64,000 nucleotides of DNA, from NCBI GenBank assembly GCA_025999455.1, contig AP024683.1, forward strand, positions 1,619,501-1,683,500, in the 5' to 3' direction. A model generated the notes under the pieces. That model was not told where the DNA came from and searched no databases. It saw only the letters and a program-made list of their open reading frames with translations. Of the stretch, positions 18,333-27,301 are shown piece after piece. A program made the position numbers and the translations under genes. How positions within the stretch are numbered: position 1 is the stretch's first letter; each line of letters begins with the position of its first letter. This DNA is from Geminicoccaceae bacterium (lineage in GTDB: Bacteria > Pseudomonadota > Alphaproteobacteria > Geminicoccales > Geminicoccaceae).

Positions 18333-20465
18333 GTGGCCGCCAAGGGCAAAGCCGGTCCCCGCCCGCTCGTCGTCAAGAAGGTCGTCGAGGCGGGCGGCCA
18401 CGGCCATCACGGTGGTGCCTGGAAGGTCGCCTACGCCGACTTCGTCACGGCGATGATGGCCTTTTTCCTGTTGCTGTGGCTCTTGAGCACCTCGAGTGAG
18501 GAAACGCTCAAGGGACTCGCGGAATATTTCAGCGAATCGGTCGCGCAGGTGGGGCCGCCGGGCGGCGTGGGCGGCTCGCTCCAAGGGCTCTCCGTCGTCC
18601 CGGACACGGTCCCGCGCATCCCCGCGTCGCCGATCGATCTGCAACCGACCATGGAGGCCCGCAAAGGCGAGGGCAGCGACGGGGAGGCGCTGTCGCGGGC
18701 GTCGGCCGCGGCCGGGGAGGCCGCCGAAGAGCTCGACGAGGAGGCGGCCGAGCGCTTGCTCCGTGAGCGCGAGTGGGAGCGCTTCGAGGCCGCCAAGGCG
18801 GCGATCGAGCAGGCCTTGTCGAGCGCCCCGGAGGAACTCCAGCGGCTCAAGGAGAGCTTGATCTTCGACCAGACGCCCGAGGGGCTCCGCATCCAGATCG
18901 TCGACCGGGAACACTATGCGATGTTCCCGCTCGGCAGCGACGAGATGTACCCGCACACTCGCCGCTTGCTCGAAGTCGTGGCGCGCGCGGTGCGGGGCTT
19001 GCCCAACCGGATCTCGATCCGCGGCCACACCGACGCGCGACCCTTCGCGCCGCGCGCCGGCTACGACAATTGGCGCCTGTCGAGCGACCGCGCCAACGCG
19101 ACCCGCCTGGCCCTCGTCGAAGCCGGGCTCGATCCGGCGCGGATCGCCGAGGTGGTCGGCCGTGCCGATTCCGAGCCGCTCTTTCCGGCCGACCCGAACG
19201 ATCCGCGCAACCGGCGGATCTCGCTCGTGCTCCTCCACGACCGCCCGCCGCCCGCCCCCGGTCGCACCCACCGAAGCGGGCCGGAACGCGATGCCGGGCC
19301 GGGGACCGTTCGTCGATGGGGCAGCTCCGCTCGTGGCAGGGCGGGAACGGACGGCCGGGCCGGCTCCGTCGGTTGCGGTGGAGGGCACCTCCCGAGTTCG
19401 TCTCGTCTCCGCAACCGACCTCCGCTAGCAAGGGCGCCGAACAGCGGTCCTCGACCCCGGATGCCCTGGCCCGATCTCGCTGCCGAAACACTCACTTTGG
19501 CCGCGCCGGTCGGACCGTTGCGCGCCGGCCTCGCCCGGCCGCGGCGGCGCGCACGGGGGACGGTGCTCCTGCTCGAGGGCCGGGGCGAGTTCCTCGAAAA
19601 ATATGCGGCCACGGTCGCGAGGCTCGTCGCGGCGGGGTTCGTCGTCTTCGCCTTCGATTGGCGCGGCCAGGGCGGCTCGCCTCGGCTCGTGCCGGGCACG
19701 CCGCGCGGCCACGTCGACGACTTCGCCCATTACCTCGAGGATCTCGAGCTCGTCGTCGCGCGCGCGGTGGAACTCGACCTGCCGCGGCCCTGGACCCTGC
19801 TCGGCCACTCGCTCGGCGGGCACCTGGCGCTGCGCTGGCTCGCGGCCGGACCGCGCCCGGTGTCGCGCGCGGCCCTCGTCACGCCGATGCTCGACATCGC
19901 GCTCGTGCCGCGGCCCCGGCCGCTCGTCCGTCTCCTGGCCGAGGTCGCGGTGCGGACGGGGGCCCGCCGTCGTTACGCGCTCGGCCAGCGCGACCCGCTC
20001 CCGAGCTGCGCCTTCGAGGGCAACCCGCTGACCTCCTGCCCCGAGGGCTTCGCCGCGGCCTGGGAGCTCCGCCGTCGTCACCCCGACCGCCGGGTGGGTG
20101 GTGTGACCTGGGGCTGGCTCGCCGCGGCGCTGCGCTCGATCGAGGCGATCCACGCGGAGGGCGTGCCGGAACGGATCGACCTGCCGGTCCTCCTCGTGCG
20201 CGCCGGCGACGAGCGGATCGTCTGCAACGAGGCGATCGCGCGGTTCGCGCGGCGCTTGCCTCGCGCCCGGCTGGTCGACCTGCCCGGTGCCCGCCACGAC
20301 GTCTTCTTCGAGCGACCTCCCTTGAGGGCGCGTCTCTTCGAGGAGCTCGTGGGGTTCCTCGCGGGCGAAACCGAAGAGCTCTCGCCGGTGGCGCGCCCTG
20401 AACCGGCCGCGACCGATCCCGGAACCGGCGGGCGAGATGCGGCTTCTCTGGTCACGGGTCGATGA
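18333..20465 (+). CDS. motB: MotB stator protein, reading in frame into an alpha/beta hydrolase (710-codon frame)
   Basis: As written, one uninterrupted frame encodes MotB followed by a hydrolase. Residues 1-~302 are a normal MotB: a basic N-terminus, one membrane helix (YADFVTAMMAFFLLLWLL) with the proton-carrying Asp, a plug/linker, and an OmpA-like peptidoglycan domain (ISIRGHTDARPF, NDPRNRRISLVLL). Residues 303-376 are an Arg/Gly-rich linker unlike either domain, and a hydrolase starts at 377. Shifting by one base at the C5 run 19255-19259 gives a more protein-like MotB tail (PTEAGRNAMPGRGPFVDGAA) ending at TAG 19428. Two separate genes and one extra base therefore look likelier than a genuine fusion. 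Confidence 0.8.
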   Translation: MAAKGKAGPRPLVVKKVVEAGGHGHHGGAWKVAYADFVTAMMAFFLLLWLLSTSSEETLKGLAEYFSESVAQVGPPGGVGGSLQGLSVVPDTVPRIPASPIDLQPTMEARKGEGSDGEALSRASAAAGEAAEELDEEAAERLLREREWERFEAAKAAIEQALSSAPEELQRLKESLIFDQTPEGLRIQIVDREHYAMFPLGSDEMYPHTRRLLEVVARAVRGLPNRISIRGHTDARPFAPRAGYDNWRLSSDRANATRLALVEAGLDPARIAEVVGRADSEPLFPADPNDPRNRRISLVLLHDRPPPAPGRTHRSGPERDAGPGTVRRWGSSARGRAGTDGRAGSVGCGGGHLPSSSRLRNRPPLARAPNSGPRPRMPWPDLAAETLTLAAPVGPLRAGLARPRRRARGTVLLLEGRGEFLEKYAATVARLVAAGFVVFAFDWRGQGGSPRLVPGTPRGHVDDFAHYLEDLELVVARAVELDLPRPWTLLGHSLGGHLALRWLAAGPRPVSRAALVTPMLDIALVPRPRPLVRLLAEVAVRTGARRRYALGQRDPLPSCAFEGNPLTSCPEGFAAAWELRRRHPDRRVGGVTWGWLAAALRSIEAIHAEGVPERIDLPVLLVRAGDERIVCNEAIARFARRLPRARLVDLPGARHDVFFERPPLRARLFEELVGFLAGETEELSPVARPEPAATDPGTGGRDAASLVTGR
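19461..20465 (+). CDS. Alpha/beta hydrolase (lysophospholipase/monoacylglycerol lipase-like), probable separate gene
   Basis: This is the hydrolase half of the long motB frame, 334 residues if started at the ATG at 19461. It shows VLLLEGRGEFLEKY (oxyanion region), FDWRGQGGS, the nucleophile elbow LLGHSLGGHLAL, the acid in VRAGDERIV and the catalytic histidine in GARHDVFFE, so the Ser-Asp-His triad is complete. RGEFxEKY and FDWRGQGxS are typical of PldB-type lysophospholipases. No clear ribosome-binding site precedes 19461, so coupling to motB is possible. The C-terminal 30 residues are low-complexity. Membrane-lipid turnover is the family role; the substrate is not determinable. Confidence 0.75.
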   Translation: MPWPDLAAETLTLAAPVGPLRAGLARPRRRARGTVLLLEGRGEFLEKYAATVARLVAAGFVVFAFDWRGQGGSPRLVPGTPRGHVDDFAHYLEDLELVVARAVELDLPRPWTLLGHSLGGHLALRWLAAGPRPVSRAALVTPMLDIALVPRPRPLVRLLAEVAVRTGARRRYALGQRDPLPSCAFEGNPLTSCPEGFAAAWELRRRHPDRRVGGVTWGWLAAALRSIEAIHAEGVPERIDLPVLLVRAGDERIVCNEAIARFARRLPRARLVDLPGARHDVFFERPPLRARLFEELVGFLAGETEELSPVARPEPAATDPGTGGRDAASLVTGR

Positions 20466-21534
20466 AGGGTGGTCCGCCTCGACGCCTCGTCGAGCGGCGT
20501 ATCTTTCCCGGAGCGCGACCGGCTTCGCCGCGCGACCGCGACACGGGGCATCGTCCGCGACGCGCTCCGCGACGAGCCGCGCTGCGGACCGTGCCGACCG
20601 ATCCCGCGCCGGCGACGATCGGCGAAGGCATTCCGGAAAAAACGGGGGAACGCCGGTCGAGCGGCGCGCAGGATCTCTTCGAGATCGGCGAGGGCGCTGC
20701 GGCAACGATCGGGAACGCCGATCGGGCCGCTTCGCGGGCGACCCGACCGGGGCCGGATCCCGTCGGCCGAACACCGCCCGGGCCGTGCCGCTCTCCGCCC
20801 GCCAGCGCCTCGAGCGTTGCGGCGGCCGCGGTCGGGGAACCGGGCGCGTGTGTCGAAGGTGAGCCGGCGCGAGCGCGGTCGTCGGACGGGTCTGCGCGGC
20901 CGTCGGCGTTTTTCGGGAGGAACCGTCGAACGAGATCGGGCCCGTCGTCTCGGCAGCGACGGCCCGACGCGGAGGCGGAGCCGACCCGTCGGATCGCGGC
21001 CCATCGAGCGGGGTCGCATCGTGCGGATCACTCCCTCCGGGTCCGGGCGGGACGCCACCGGCCCGCATCGCGCTACGGGCGCACTGCTCGCGGAGCCGGC
21101 GCGAACGAAATCGAGATCGGGCCCGTCGGTGTCGCGGAGCTCGCCGCGCACGGGCGCCAAGCCGACCGGTGGGCTCGTGGCCCGGCGGGTGGGGTTAATC
21201 GTGCGGGCCAACCCCTTCCGGTCGAGGCAGGACGCCACGGCCTCCACGGTGAGTTCGAGCCACGCCGCGCGCGGAGCACGCGCTCGGGGAAACGACGGCG
21301 CTGGCGCTCGGGACCGACGGGCTTCGACGCATCCCGAGGACGTCGCGCCGCCGATCGGGGTCCATTCGCCCAGCCGGCGTTCCGGGGGCGACATGGCCGA
21401 GCTACAGCGGCGCCGGTTCGCGGCGTGGAGCGGAACGCTTGCGAAGGCGGCGCCACCTCCCGCCGCAGGACGCTTCGTGCCGAACCCGCGTCGGCGCGCG
21501 GGAAGAGAGCTGGGGAGGCCGCGGGCGGTGCCGG
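20466..21534. other. Gene-free 1.07-kb convergent intergenic region
   Basis: No credible gene lies between the hydrolase stop and the NYN-gene stop. Frames are open on both strands only because stops are rare at this GC content. Their translations are Arg/Gly/Pro/Ser-rich without domains, and none has a convincing ribosome site. The region contains the approximate tandem repeat described separately. No insertion-sequence ends, integrase or RNA gene was recognised. Confidence 0.7.
20932..21292. repeat. Degenerate ~180-bp tandem direct repeat (two copies)
   Basis: Blocks recur at a constant offset of 180-181 bases. GAGATCGGGCCCGTCG is found at 20932 and 21113, CCGACC at 20981 and 21162, and a 41-base block at 21018-21058 and 21198-21238 agrees at 32 of 41 positions, both copies ending in GGACGCCAC. 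The outer limits are approximate. On the minus strand both blocks read VAS-x4-(G)-x2-RT, so a decayed repetitive coding element is possible but unproven. Confidence 0.6.
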
Positions 21535-22149
21535 TCAGCCGAGCTCGTCCTCGTCCTCGTCCTCGACGAGATCGTCGCGGTCGGCAGGCGGCTCGACCGG
21601 GCGCTGGCGGGCGATGTAGGCGTGCAGGTCGGCCAGGTCGATGAACTGGTCGGATTGCCGGCGCAGCTCGTCGGCGATCAAGGGCGGCGTGGTGCGGATC
21701 GTGCTGATCGTCGTGACCCGCACGCCCTTGCGCTGGACCGCCTCGACGAGCCGCTTGAAGTCGCCGTCGCCGGTCACGAGCACGACGTGGTCGACGTGCG
21801 GGGCGAGCTCCATGACGTCGACCGCGATGTCGACGTCCATGTTGCCCTTGTATTTGCGGCGTCCCGTCGCCTGGCTGAACTCCTTGAGCGGCTTGGTCAC
21901 CATCGTGTAGCCGTTGTAGTCGAGCCAGTCGACGAGCGGCCGGATCGGTGAATATTCCTGCTCGTCGAGGAGCGCCGTATAATAATAGGCACGAACGAGG
22001 CGCCCGCGGCTCGCGAACACGTCGAGCAGCCGGCGGTAGTCGATGTCGAAAGCGAGGGCGCGTGCGGCCTGGTAGAGATTGGCGCCGTCGATGAAGACGG
22101 CGATCCGCTCCTGCGGGTTGAACCAACGGGCCGGCCCGGCATTGGCCAT
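21535..22149 (-). CDS. NYN domain (LabA/DUF88) PIN-like RNase family protein
   Basis: This 204-residue protein has the NYN fold: RIAVFIDGANLYQAAR (first catalytic Asp), NMDVDIAVDVMELA (acidic cluster) and VVLVTGDGDFKRLVEAVQRKG (the TGDGDF motif). Such PIN-like proteins are predicted metal-dependent RNases. The acidic tail (DEDEDE-type) is common in alphaproteobacterial members. The frame is open to 22266, but homology starts at ATG 22149, with GGAGG about 10 nt upstream. It is divergent from rpoZ. Confidence 0.88.
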   Translation of the reverse strand: MANAGPARWFNPQERIAVFIDGANLYQAARALAFDIDYRRLLDVFASRGRLVRAYYYTALLDEQEYSPIRPLVDWLDYNGYTMVTKPLKEFSQATGRRKYKGNMDVDIAVDVMELAPHVDHVVLVTGDGDFKRLVEAVQRKGVRVTTISTIRTTPPLIADELRRQSDQFIDLADLHAYIARQRPVEPPADRDDLVEDEDEDELG

Positions 22150-22368
22150 GACGAAAAATCCTCCACGATCGCCGGGATCGGAGCCCGGCTCGTTGACGGC
22201 GGCGAAAGGACGGCCCGGTCGGGACGGTCCCGCCACCTCCTTGGCGCGCGCGCGGTGCGCTAGCACGTCGCTGCCGCCCTGCCCAGAGGAGGCGCCCGGC
22301 GACTGGCTTCCACTCGCCGGCTGCGCTACCTACCTCTACCATCGAACTTCGCAGGAGCAACCGAGAAG

Positions 22369-22728
22369 ATGGCCAGGATCACGGTCGAGGACTGCATCCA
22401 GCGCGTGCCGTCGCGCTTCGAGCTCGTGATGCTCGCGGCCCAGCGGGCCCGCGACATCTCCGCCGGCGCGCCGCTCACCGTCGACCGCGACAACGACAAG
22501 AACCCGGTCGTGGCCTTGCGCGAGATCGCCGAGGGGACGATCGATCTCGATCATCTGCGCTACGAGCTCGTCCACGGCCTGCGCCGGCACCTCGACGTCG
22601 AGAGCGAGGAGCCGAGCGATCTCGCCAAGGAGCTCGAGGCGCTCATCCCGCCGCCCGAGGTGGGGGCCGTGGCGCCGATGCCGGCGGGCATCTCTTATGC
22701 GGAGCACGACGTTCCCGACCAGGACTGA
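22369..22728 (+). CDS. rpoZ: RNA polymerase omega subunit
   Basis: This 119-residue subunit promotes beta' folding and RNA polymerase assembly. [28 protein letters not shown] is the family N-terminus (residues 1-28), followed by [14 protein letters not shown]. The C-terminal ~40 residues are a Pro-rich tail. It precedes rsh by 33 bp, a conserved pairing that links omega and ppGpp functions. Confidence 0.96.
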   Translation: MARITVEDCIQRVPSRFELVMLAAQRARDISAGAPLTVDRDNDKNPVVALREIAEGTIDLDHLRYELVHGLRRHLDVESEEPSDLAKELEALIPPPEVGAVAPMPAGISYAEHDVPDQD

Positions 22729-22761
22729 GCGCGGCGCGGGCCGGGCGCGGGGGCGGCTCTC

Positions 22762-24984
22762 GTGACGGCGGCGGCCGTCGCACCGGCCGTCGAGCCCGCG
22801 CCGGAAACGGCGCGGGTCCGCCGCGCGCCGCTGCGCCAATACGAGCTCGTCGAGCGGGTCAAGGCCTACGACCCGAGCGCCGACGAGGACCTCCTCAACC
22901 GCGCCTACGTCTTCGCGATGAAGGCGCACGGGGCGCAATTGCGCGCTTCGGGCGACCCCTATTTCCACCACCCGGTCGAGGTCGCCGGGATCTTGACGGC
23001 GCTCCGGCTCGACAGCGCCTCGATCGCGACCGCGCTGCTCCACGACACGGTCGAGGACACGGGCGCGACGCTCGACGAGATCCGCAGGCTCTTCGGGCCG
23101 ACCGTCGCCCGCCTGGTCGACGGGGTCACCAAGCTCAACAAGCTCGAGCTGCAGTCGCCGCGCACCGAGCAAGCGGAGAATTTCCGCAAGCTCCTCTTGG
23201 CGATGTCCGAGGACATCCGTGTGCTGCTGGTCAAGCTCGCCGACCGGCTGCACAACATGCGCACGCTCCATTTCATCAAGGATCCGGGGAAGCGCCGGCG
23301 GATCGCCCTCGAGACCATGGAGATCTACGCGCCCTTGGCCGAGCGGATCGGCATGGAGCGCATGAAGGCCGAGCTCGAGGATTTGGCCTTCGCCGAGCTC
23401 TGGCCGGACGCCCGCGCCTCGATCGTCCACCGTCTCGAACAATTGCGGCCGGCCGGCTCGGCGCTCATCGAGAAGATCGTCGCGGAGCTCCGCGCCACGC
23501 TCGCCGAGGCCGGGATCGAGGCGGAGGTGACGGGCCGCGAGAAGGCGCCCTGGTCGATCTGGCGCAAGATGCAGCGCAAGAACGTCGCCTTCGAGCAGCT
23601 CTCCGACATCATGGCGTTCCGCGTCCTCGTCGACAACGTGAGCACCTGCTACGCCGCCCTCGGCGCGGTGCACGCCCGCTACGCCATGCTGCCGGGCCGC
23701 TTCAAAGACTTCATCAGCACGCCCAAGCCCAACGGCTACCGATCGTTGCACACGACGATCCTGGGGCCCGAGCGGCGCAAGATCGAGGTCCAGATCCGCA
23801 CGCGCGAGATGCACGAGGTGTGCGAGTTCGGCGTCGCCGCGCACTGGGTCTACAAGCAGGAGACCGGGATCACCGAGGGCAAGCGGTACCGCTGGATCCG
23901 CGAGCTCCTCGAGATCCTCGAACACGCTCAAGGCCCCGAAGAATTCCTCGAGCACACCAAGCTCGAGATGTATTCCGACCAGGTCTTCTGCTTCACGCCC
24001 AAGGGCGATCTGATAGCACTCCCGCGCGGCGCCACGCCGGTCGATTTCGCCTATGCCGTGCACTCCGAGGTCGGTGACCATTGCATCGGCGCCAAGGTCG
24101 ACGGCCGACTGGTCCAGCTCCGCCATCAGCTCCAGAACGGCGACCAGGTCGAGATCATCACCGCCCGCAACGCCCATCCCTCGCCGGCCTGGGAGCGGTT
24201 CGTCGTCACCGGCAAGGCGAAGGCGCGGATCCGCCGCTATCTGCGGACCCGCCAGCGCGCCGCCTACGTCGAGCAGGGCCGAGAGCTCTTGACCAAGGCG
24301 GCACGCGCCGAAGGCGTCCAGCTCGGCGAGGCGCGCCTCGAGCGGGCCGCCGAAGCGCTGCGCCAGAAATCCGTCGACGATCTCTTGGCGGCGGTCGGCG
24401 AAGGCACGATCGGCCCGCGCACCGTGCTCGAGGCGATCGAGCCCGAGCTCAAGCGCACGACGGCCGCGCGCCAGCCGGCGAATGCCACGATCCTGCCGCT
24501 CCGCCGTCCGGCGGCACCGGCGCCGGCACCCGTGGGCGACCAGCCGATCCTCGGCCTGCCGGCGGGCGTGGCGTTCCACTATGCGCGCTGCTGCCATCCG
24601 GTGCCGGGCGACCCGATCGTGGGGCTCGTGCGCACCGGCAAGGGGGTGAGCATCCACCGAACGGAGTGCGCCTGGCTCGCCCGCGCCGGCGATCTGCGCG
24701 AGCGCGCCCTCGACATCGGTTGGAACGATCGGGTCGCCGCACCGCGCGCCGTCGCCCGGCTCAACCTCGTGGCCCTCGACAAGCCGGGCTCGCTCGGCAC
24801 GATCTCCACGGTGATCGGCAGCCACCAGGGCAACATCGCCGATCTGCGGATCACCCGCCGCGCCTCCGAGCTCGCCGAGATGTTCGTCGACGTCGAGGTG
24901 AGCGGCCTCGACCATCTCCATCGGATCCTCGCCGCGCTGCGGGCCACGAGCGTCGTCACCTCGGTCGAGCGGGCGAGCCACTGA
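22762..24984 (+). CDS. rsh: Bifunctional (p)ppGpp synthetase/hydrolase (RelA/SpoT homologue)
   Basis: This 740-residue stringent-response enzyme contains an HD hydrolase domain, with FHHPVEVAGIL (His69/His70) and LLHDTVEDT (HD at 94-95). The synthetase domain follows, with RFKDFISTPKPNGYRSLHTT and VQIRTREMHEVCEFGVAAHW. Then come a TGS domain (VFCFTPKGDLIALPRGATPVD), the HYARCCHPVPGDPIVG cysteine motif and a C-terminal ACT domain (LDKPGSLGTISTVIG). Both catalytic halves keep their motifs, so it should make and degrade (p)ppGpp. GTG start downstream of rpoZ. Confidence 0.96.
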   Translation: MTAAAVAPAVEPAPETARVRRAPLRQYELVERVKAYDPSADEDLLNRAYVFAMKAHGAQLRASGDPYFHHPVEVAGILTALRLDSASIATALLHDTVEDTGATLDEIRRLFGPTVARLVDGVTKLNKLELQSPRTEQAENFRKLLLAMSEDIRVLLVKLADRLHNMRTLHFIKDPGKRRRIALETMEIYAPLAERIGMERMKAELEDLAFAELWPDARASIVHRLEQLRPAGSALIEKIVAELRATLAEAGIEAEVTGREKAPWSIWRKMQRKNVAFEQLSDIMAFRVLVDNVSTCYAALGAVHARYAMLPGRFKDFISTPKPNGYRSLHTTILGPERRKIEVQIRTREMHEVCEFGVAAHWVYKQETGITEGKRYRWIRELLEILEHAQGPEEFLEHTKLEMYSDQVFCFTPKGDLIALPRGATPVDFAYAVHSEVGDHCIGAKVDGRLVQLRHQLQNGDQVEIITARNAHPSPAWERFVVTGKAKARIRRYLRTRQRAAYVEQGRELLTKAARAEGVQLGEARLERAAEALRQKSVDDLLAAVGEGTIGPRTVLEAIEPELKRTTAARQPANATILPLRRPAAPAPAPVGDQPILGLPAGVAFHYARCCHPVPGDPIVGLVRTGKGVSIHRTECAWLARAGDLRERALDIGWNDRVAAPRAVARLNLVALDKPGSLGTISTVIGSHQGNIADLRITRRASELAEMFVDVEVSGLDHLHRILAALRATSVVTSVERASH

Positions 24985-25071
24985 ACGGCGCTCGGCGGCT
25001 CTTCCCCGGGGCTGGCAACTTCCGCCTAGGTTGATAAGCTGCGTCAGCTCCTCTCTTGTCGGGAGAGTGCC

Positions 25072-26628
25072 GTGACGCGCAGCGACAGCCGGGCCCCGAC
25101 CCTGACCATGGCGCGGGTCCGTTCGATCGCCTTCGTCGGCATGGACACGGCCGAGGTCGAGGTCCAGGTGCAGGTCGGCTCGGGCCTGCCCGCCTTCACC
25201 CTCGTGGGCCTGCCCGACAAGGCGGTCGGCGAGAGCCGCGAGCGGGTCCGCGCCGCCCTCGCCGCCTTGGGCCTCGCCCTGCCGCCGCGGCGCGTCACGG
25301 TGAACCTCGCCCCGGCCGACCTCCTCAAGGAGGGGAGCCATTTCGATCTGCCGATCGCCCTCGGTCTCCTGATCGTGACGGGCGTGTTGCCCGCCGATCT
25401 CGTCGACGGGCGGATCGCGCTCGGCGAGCTCGCGCTCGACGGCTCGATCCAGCCGGTGGCCGGGGTGCTCGCCGCGGCGATCGCCGCGGCCGGCAAGGGC
25501 CGCGGCCTGATCTGCCCGGCCGCCTGCGGCGCCGAGGCCGCCTGGCTCGCGAGCGAGATCGAGATCTTGGCCGCGCCGAGCCTCTTGGCGCTCATCGACC
25601 ACGCCCGCGGCACGACGATCCTGGAGCCACCCGAGCCGCGGGCGATCGAGGAGCCGGCGATCTTCGCCGACCTCAAGGACGTCAAGGGCCAGGAGACGGC
25701 CAAGCGGGCGCTCGAGATCGCCGCCGCGGGTGGCCACAATCTCCTCATGATCGGTCCGCCCGGCGCCGGCAAATCGATGCTCGCCGCGCGCCTGCCCGGG
25801 ATCCTGCCGCCGCTCGACCCGGCCGAGATGCTCGAGGTCGGCATGATCCACAGCCTCGGCGGCCGGCTCGCCGAGGGGCGGCTCTCGCGCCGGCGGCCGT
25901 TCCGCGCCCCGCACCACGCCGCCTCCACCGCGGCCATGGTGGGCGGCGGTCCGCAGGCCCGGCCGGGCGAGGTCTCGCTCGCCCACAAGGGCGTGCTGTT
26001 CCTCGACGAGCTGCCGGAGTTCCAGCGCCCGGTCCTCGAAGCGCTGCGCCAGCCGCTCGAGACCGGCTGCGTCCAGGTCGCGCGCGCCGCCGCCCACGTC
26101 ACCTGGCCCGCCCGCTTCCAGCTCGTCGCGGCGATGAACCCCTGCCGCTGCGGCCATCTCGACGATCCCGCGCTCGCCTGCCCGCGCGCCCCGCGCTGCG
26201 CCGCCGACTATCAGAGCCGCGTGTCGGGGCCGCTCCTCGACCGGATCGACCTCACGATCGAGGTGCCGGCCGTCCGCACCGCCGACCTCGAGCTCCCGCC
26301 GCCCTCGGAGGGCTCGGCCGAGGTCGCGGCCCGGGTGGCGGCCGCGCGCGCCGTCCAAGCCGACCGTTTCCGCGCGCTCGACCGGTCGGATCTGCGGACC
26401 AACGCCGAGGCCGAGGGCGAAGTGCTGGAGCGGATCGCGCCGCTCGACGCCGGCTGCCGGGCGCTCCTGCAGCGGGTGAGCGAGGCTTTTCGTCTCTCCG
26501 CCCGCGGCTGGCACCGGCTGATCCGGGTCGCCCGCACGATCGCCGACCTCGACGGTGCCGAGACGATCCGCAAGGCGCATCTGGCCGAGGCGATCGGCTT
26601 CAGGAGGCGGCCACCGGCGCGCCCTTGA
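25072..26628 (+). CDS. comM: YifB/ComM family Mg-chelatase-like AAA+ ATPase
   Basis: This 518-residue protein has an N-terminal Lon-protease-like domain (LVGLPDKAVGESRERVRAAL, FDLPIALGLL), Walker A GPPGAGKS at 228-235, Walker B VLFLDELPEF, and the C-terminal Mg-chelatase region (AMNPCRCGH, YQSRVSGPLLDRIDL). ComM is a hexameric helicase promoting branch migration during natural transformation. The GTG at 25072 with GGGAGA upstream was preferred over ATG 25108, which lacks a ribosome site. It occupies the place between rsh and acpS where many alphaproteobacteria have pdxJ. Confidence 0.94.
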   Translation: MTRSDSRAPTLTMARVRSIAFVGMDTAEVEVQVQVGSGLPAFTLVGLPDKAVGESRERVRAALAALGLALPPRRVTVNLAPADLLKEGSHFDLPIALGLLIVTGVLPADLVDGRIALGELALDGSIQPVAGVLAAAIAAAGKGRGLICPAACGAEAAWLASEIEILAAPSLLALIDHARGTTILEPPEPRAIEEPAIFADLKDVKGQETAKRALEIAAAGGHNLLMIGPPGAGKSMLAARLPGILPPLDPAEMLEVGMIHSLGGRLAEGRLSRRRPFRAPHHAASTAAMVGGGPQARPGEVSLAHKGVLFLDELPEFQRPVLEALRQPLETGCVQVARAAAHVTWPARFQLVAAMNPCRCGHLDDPALACPRAPRCAADYQSRVSGPLLDRIDLTIEVPAVRTADLELPPPSEGSAEVAARVAAARAVQADRFRALDRSDLRTNAEAEGEVLERIAPLDAGCRALLQRVSEAFRLSARGWHRLIRVARTIADLDGAETIRKAHLAEAIGFRRRPPARP

Positions 26629-26751
26629 GCGCGCTCGGCGAGGCGCCCGAGGCCCGCGTCGAACGGCGATTGACCGGCCGGGTGCGAGGTCCTTTCTTGC
26701 CGCCGCGGGCGCCGGGGTCGGGCGCTCGCCGGAGCCGGGAGCGGGTCACGG

Positions 26752-27246
26752 GTGATCTTGGGGATCGGCAGCGATCTCGTCGACATCCGCCGGGTGGCGC
26801 GCACCCTGGAGCGGTTCGGCGAGCGCTTCACCAGGCGCTGTTTCACCGAGATCGAGCGGGCCCGCTGCGATGCGCGCTTCGCCCGTGCAGAAGGCTACGC
26901 CCGGCGCTACGCCGCCAAGGAAGCTTGTGCCAAGGCCCTCGGCACCGGCTTTTCCCGGGGCGTGTTCTGGCGTGACATCGGGGTCGTGAACCTGCCGGGC
27001 GGGCAGCCGACGCTCGTCCTCACGGGTGGGGCGGCGGCCCGGCTCGCCGCGATCACCCCGCCCGGCATGCGCGCCCTGATCTCGGTGAGCTTGACCGACG
27101 AGCCGCCGCTCGCCCAGGCGATCGTGGTCATCACGGCCGTGCCGGAGGAATCCCTCGCGAACTTGTCGCCTCCGGCCGCCTCCGCTAATGTCGCGACGTT
27201 GCGAGCCGACCGGCCCGGTCCGGGCGCACGGACCGGCCGGAGTTGA
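26752..27246 (+). CDS. acpS: Holo-[acyl-carrier-protein] synthase
   Basis: This 164-residue enzyme transfers 4'-phosphopantetheine from CoA to acyl carrier protein. [14 protein letters not shown] contains the metal-binding Asp8, [14 protein letters not shown] the catalytic Glu/Lys pair, and [14 protein letters not shown] the end of the fold. The family normally stops near residue 130, so about 30 low-complexity residues extend it toward lepB and may be dispensable. GTG start. The acpS-lepB-rnc-era order is conserved in alphaproteobacteria. Confidence 0.94.
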   Translation: MILGIGSDLVDIRRVARTLERFGERFTRRCFTEIERARCDARFARAEGYARRYAAKEACAKALGTGFSRGVFWRDIGVVNLPGGQPTLVLTGGAAARLAAITPPGMRALISVSLTDEPPLAQAIVVITAVPEESLANLSPPAASANVATLRADRPGPGARTGRS

Positions 27247-27301
27247 TCCGACGACAGCCGTGCAACGGGCCGCTTCCCGGAGTCGCGGAGTGAGCGGATC
27301 G

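Noticed and set aside
22336-26580. 1414-codon open frame on the minus strand across rpoZ, rsh and comM
   Set aside because: It is antisense to three clearly identified genes. It is a shadow of GC-rich codon usage and has no domain or ribosome site.
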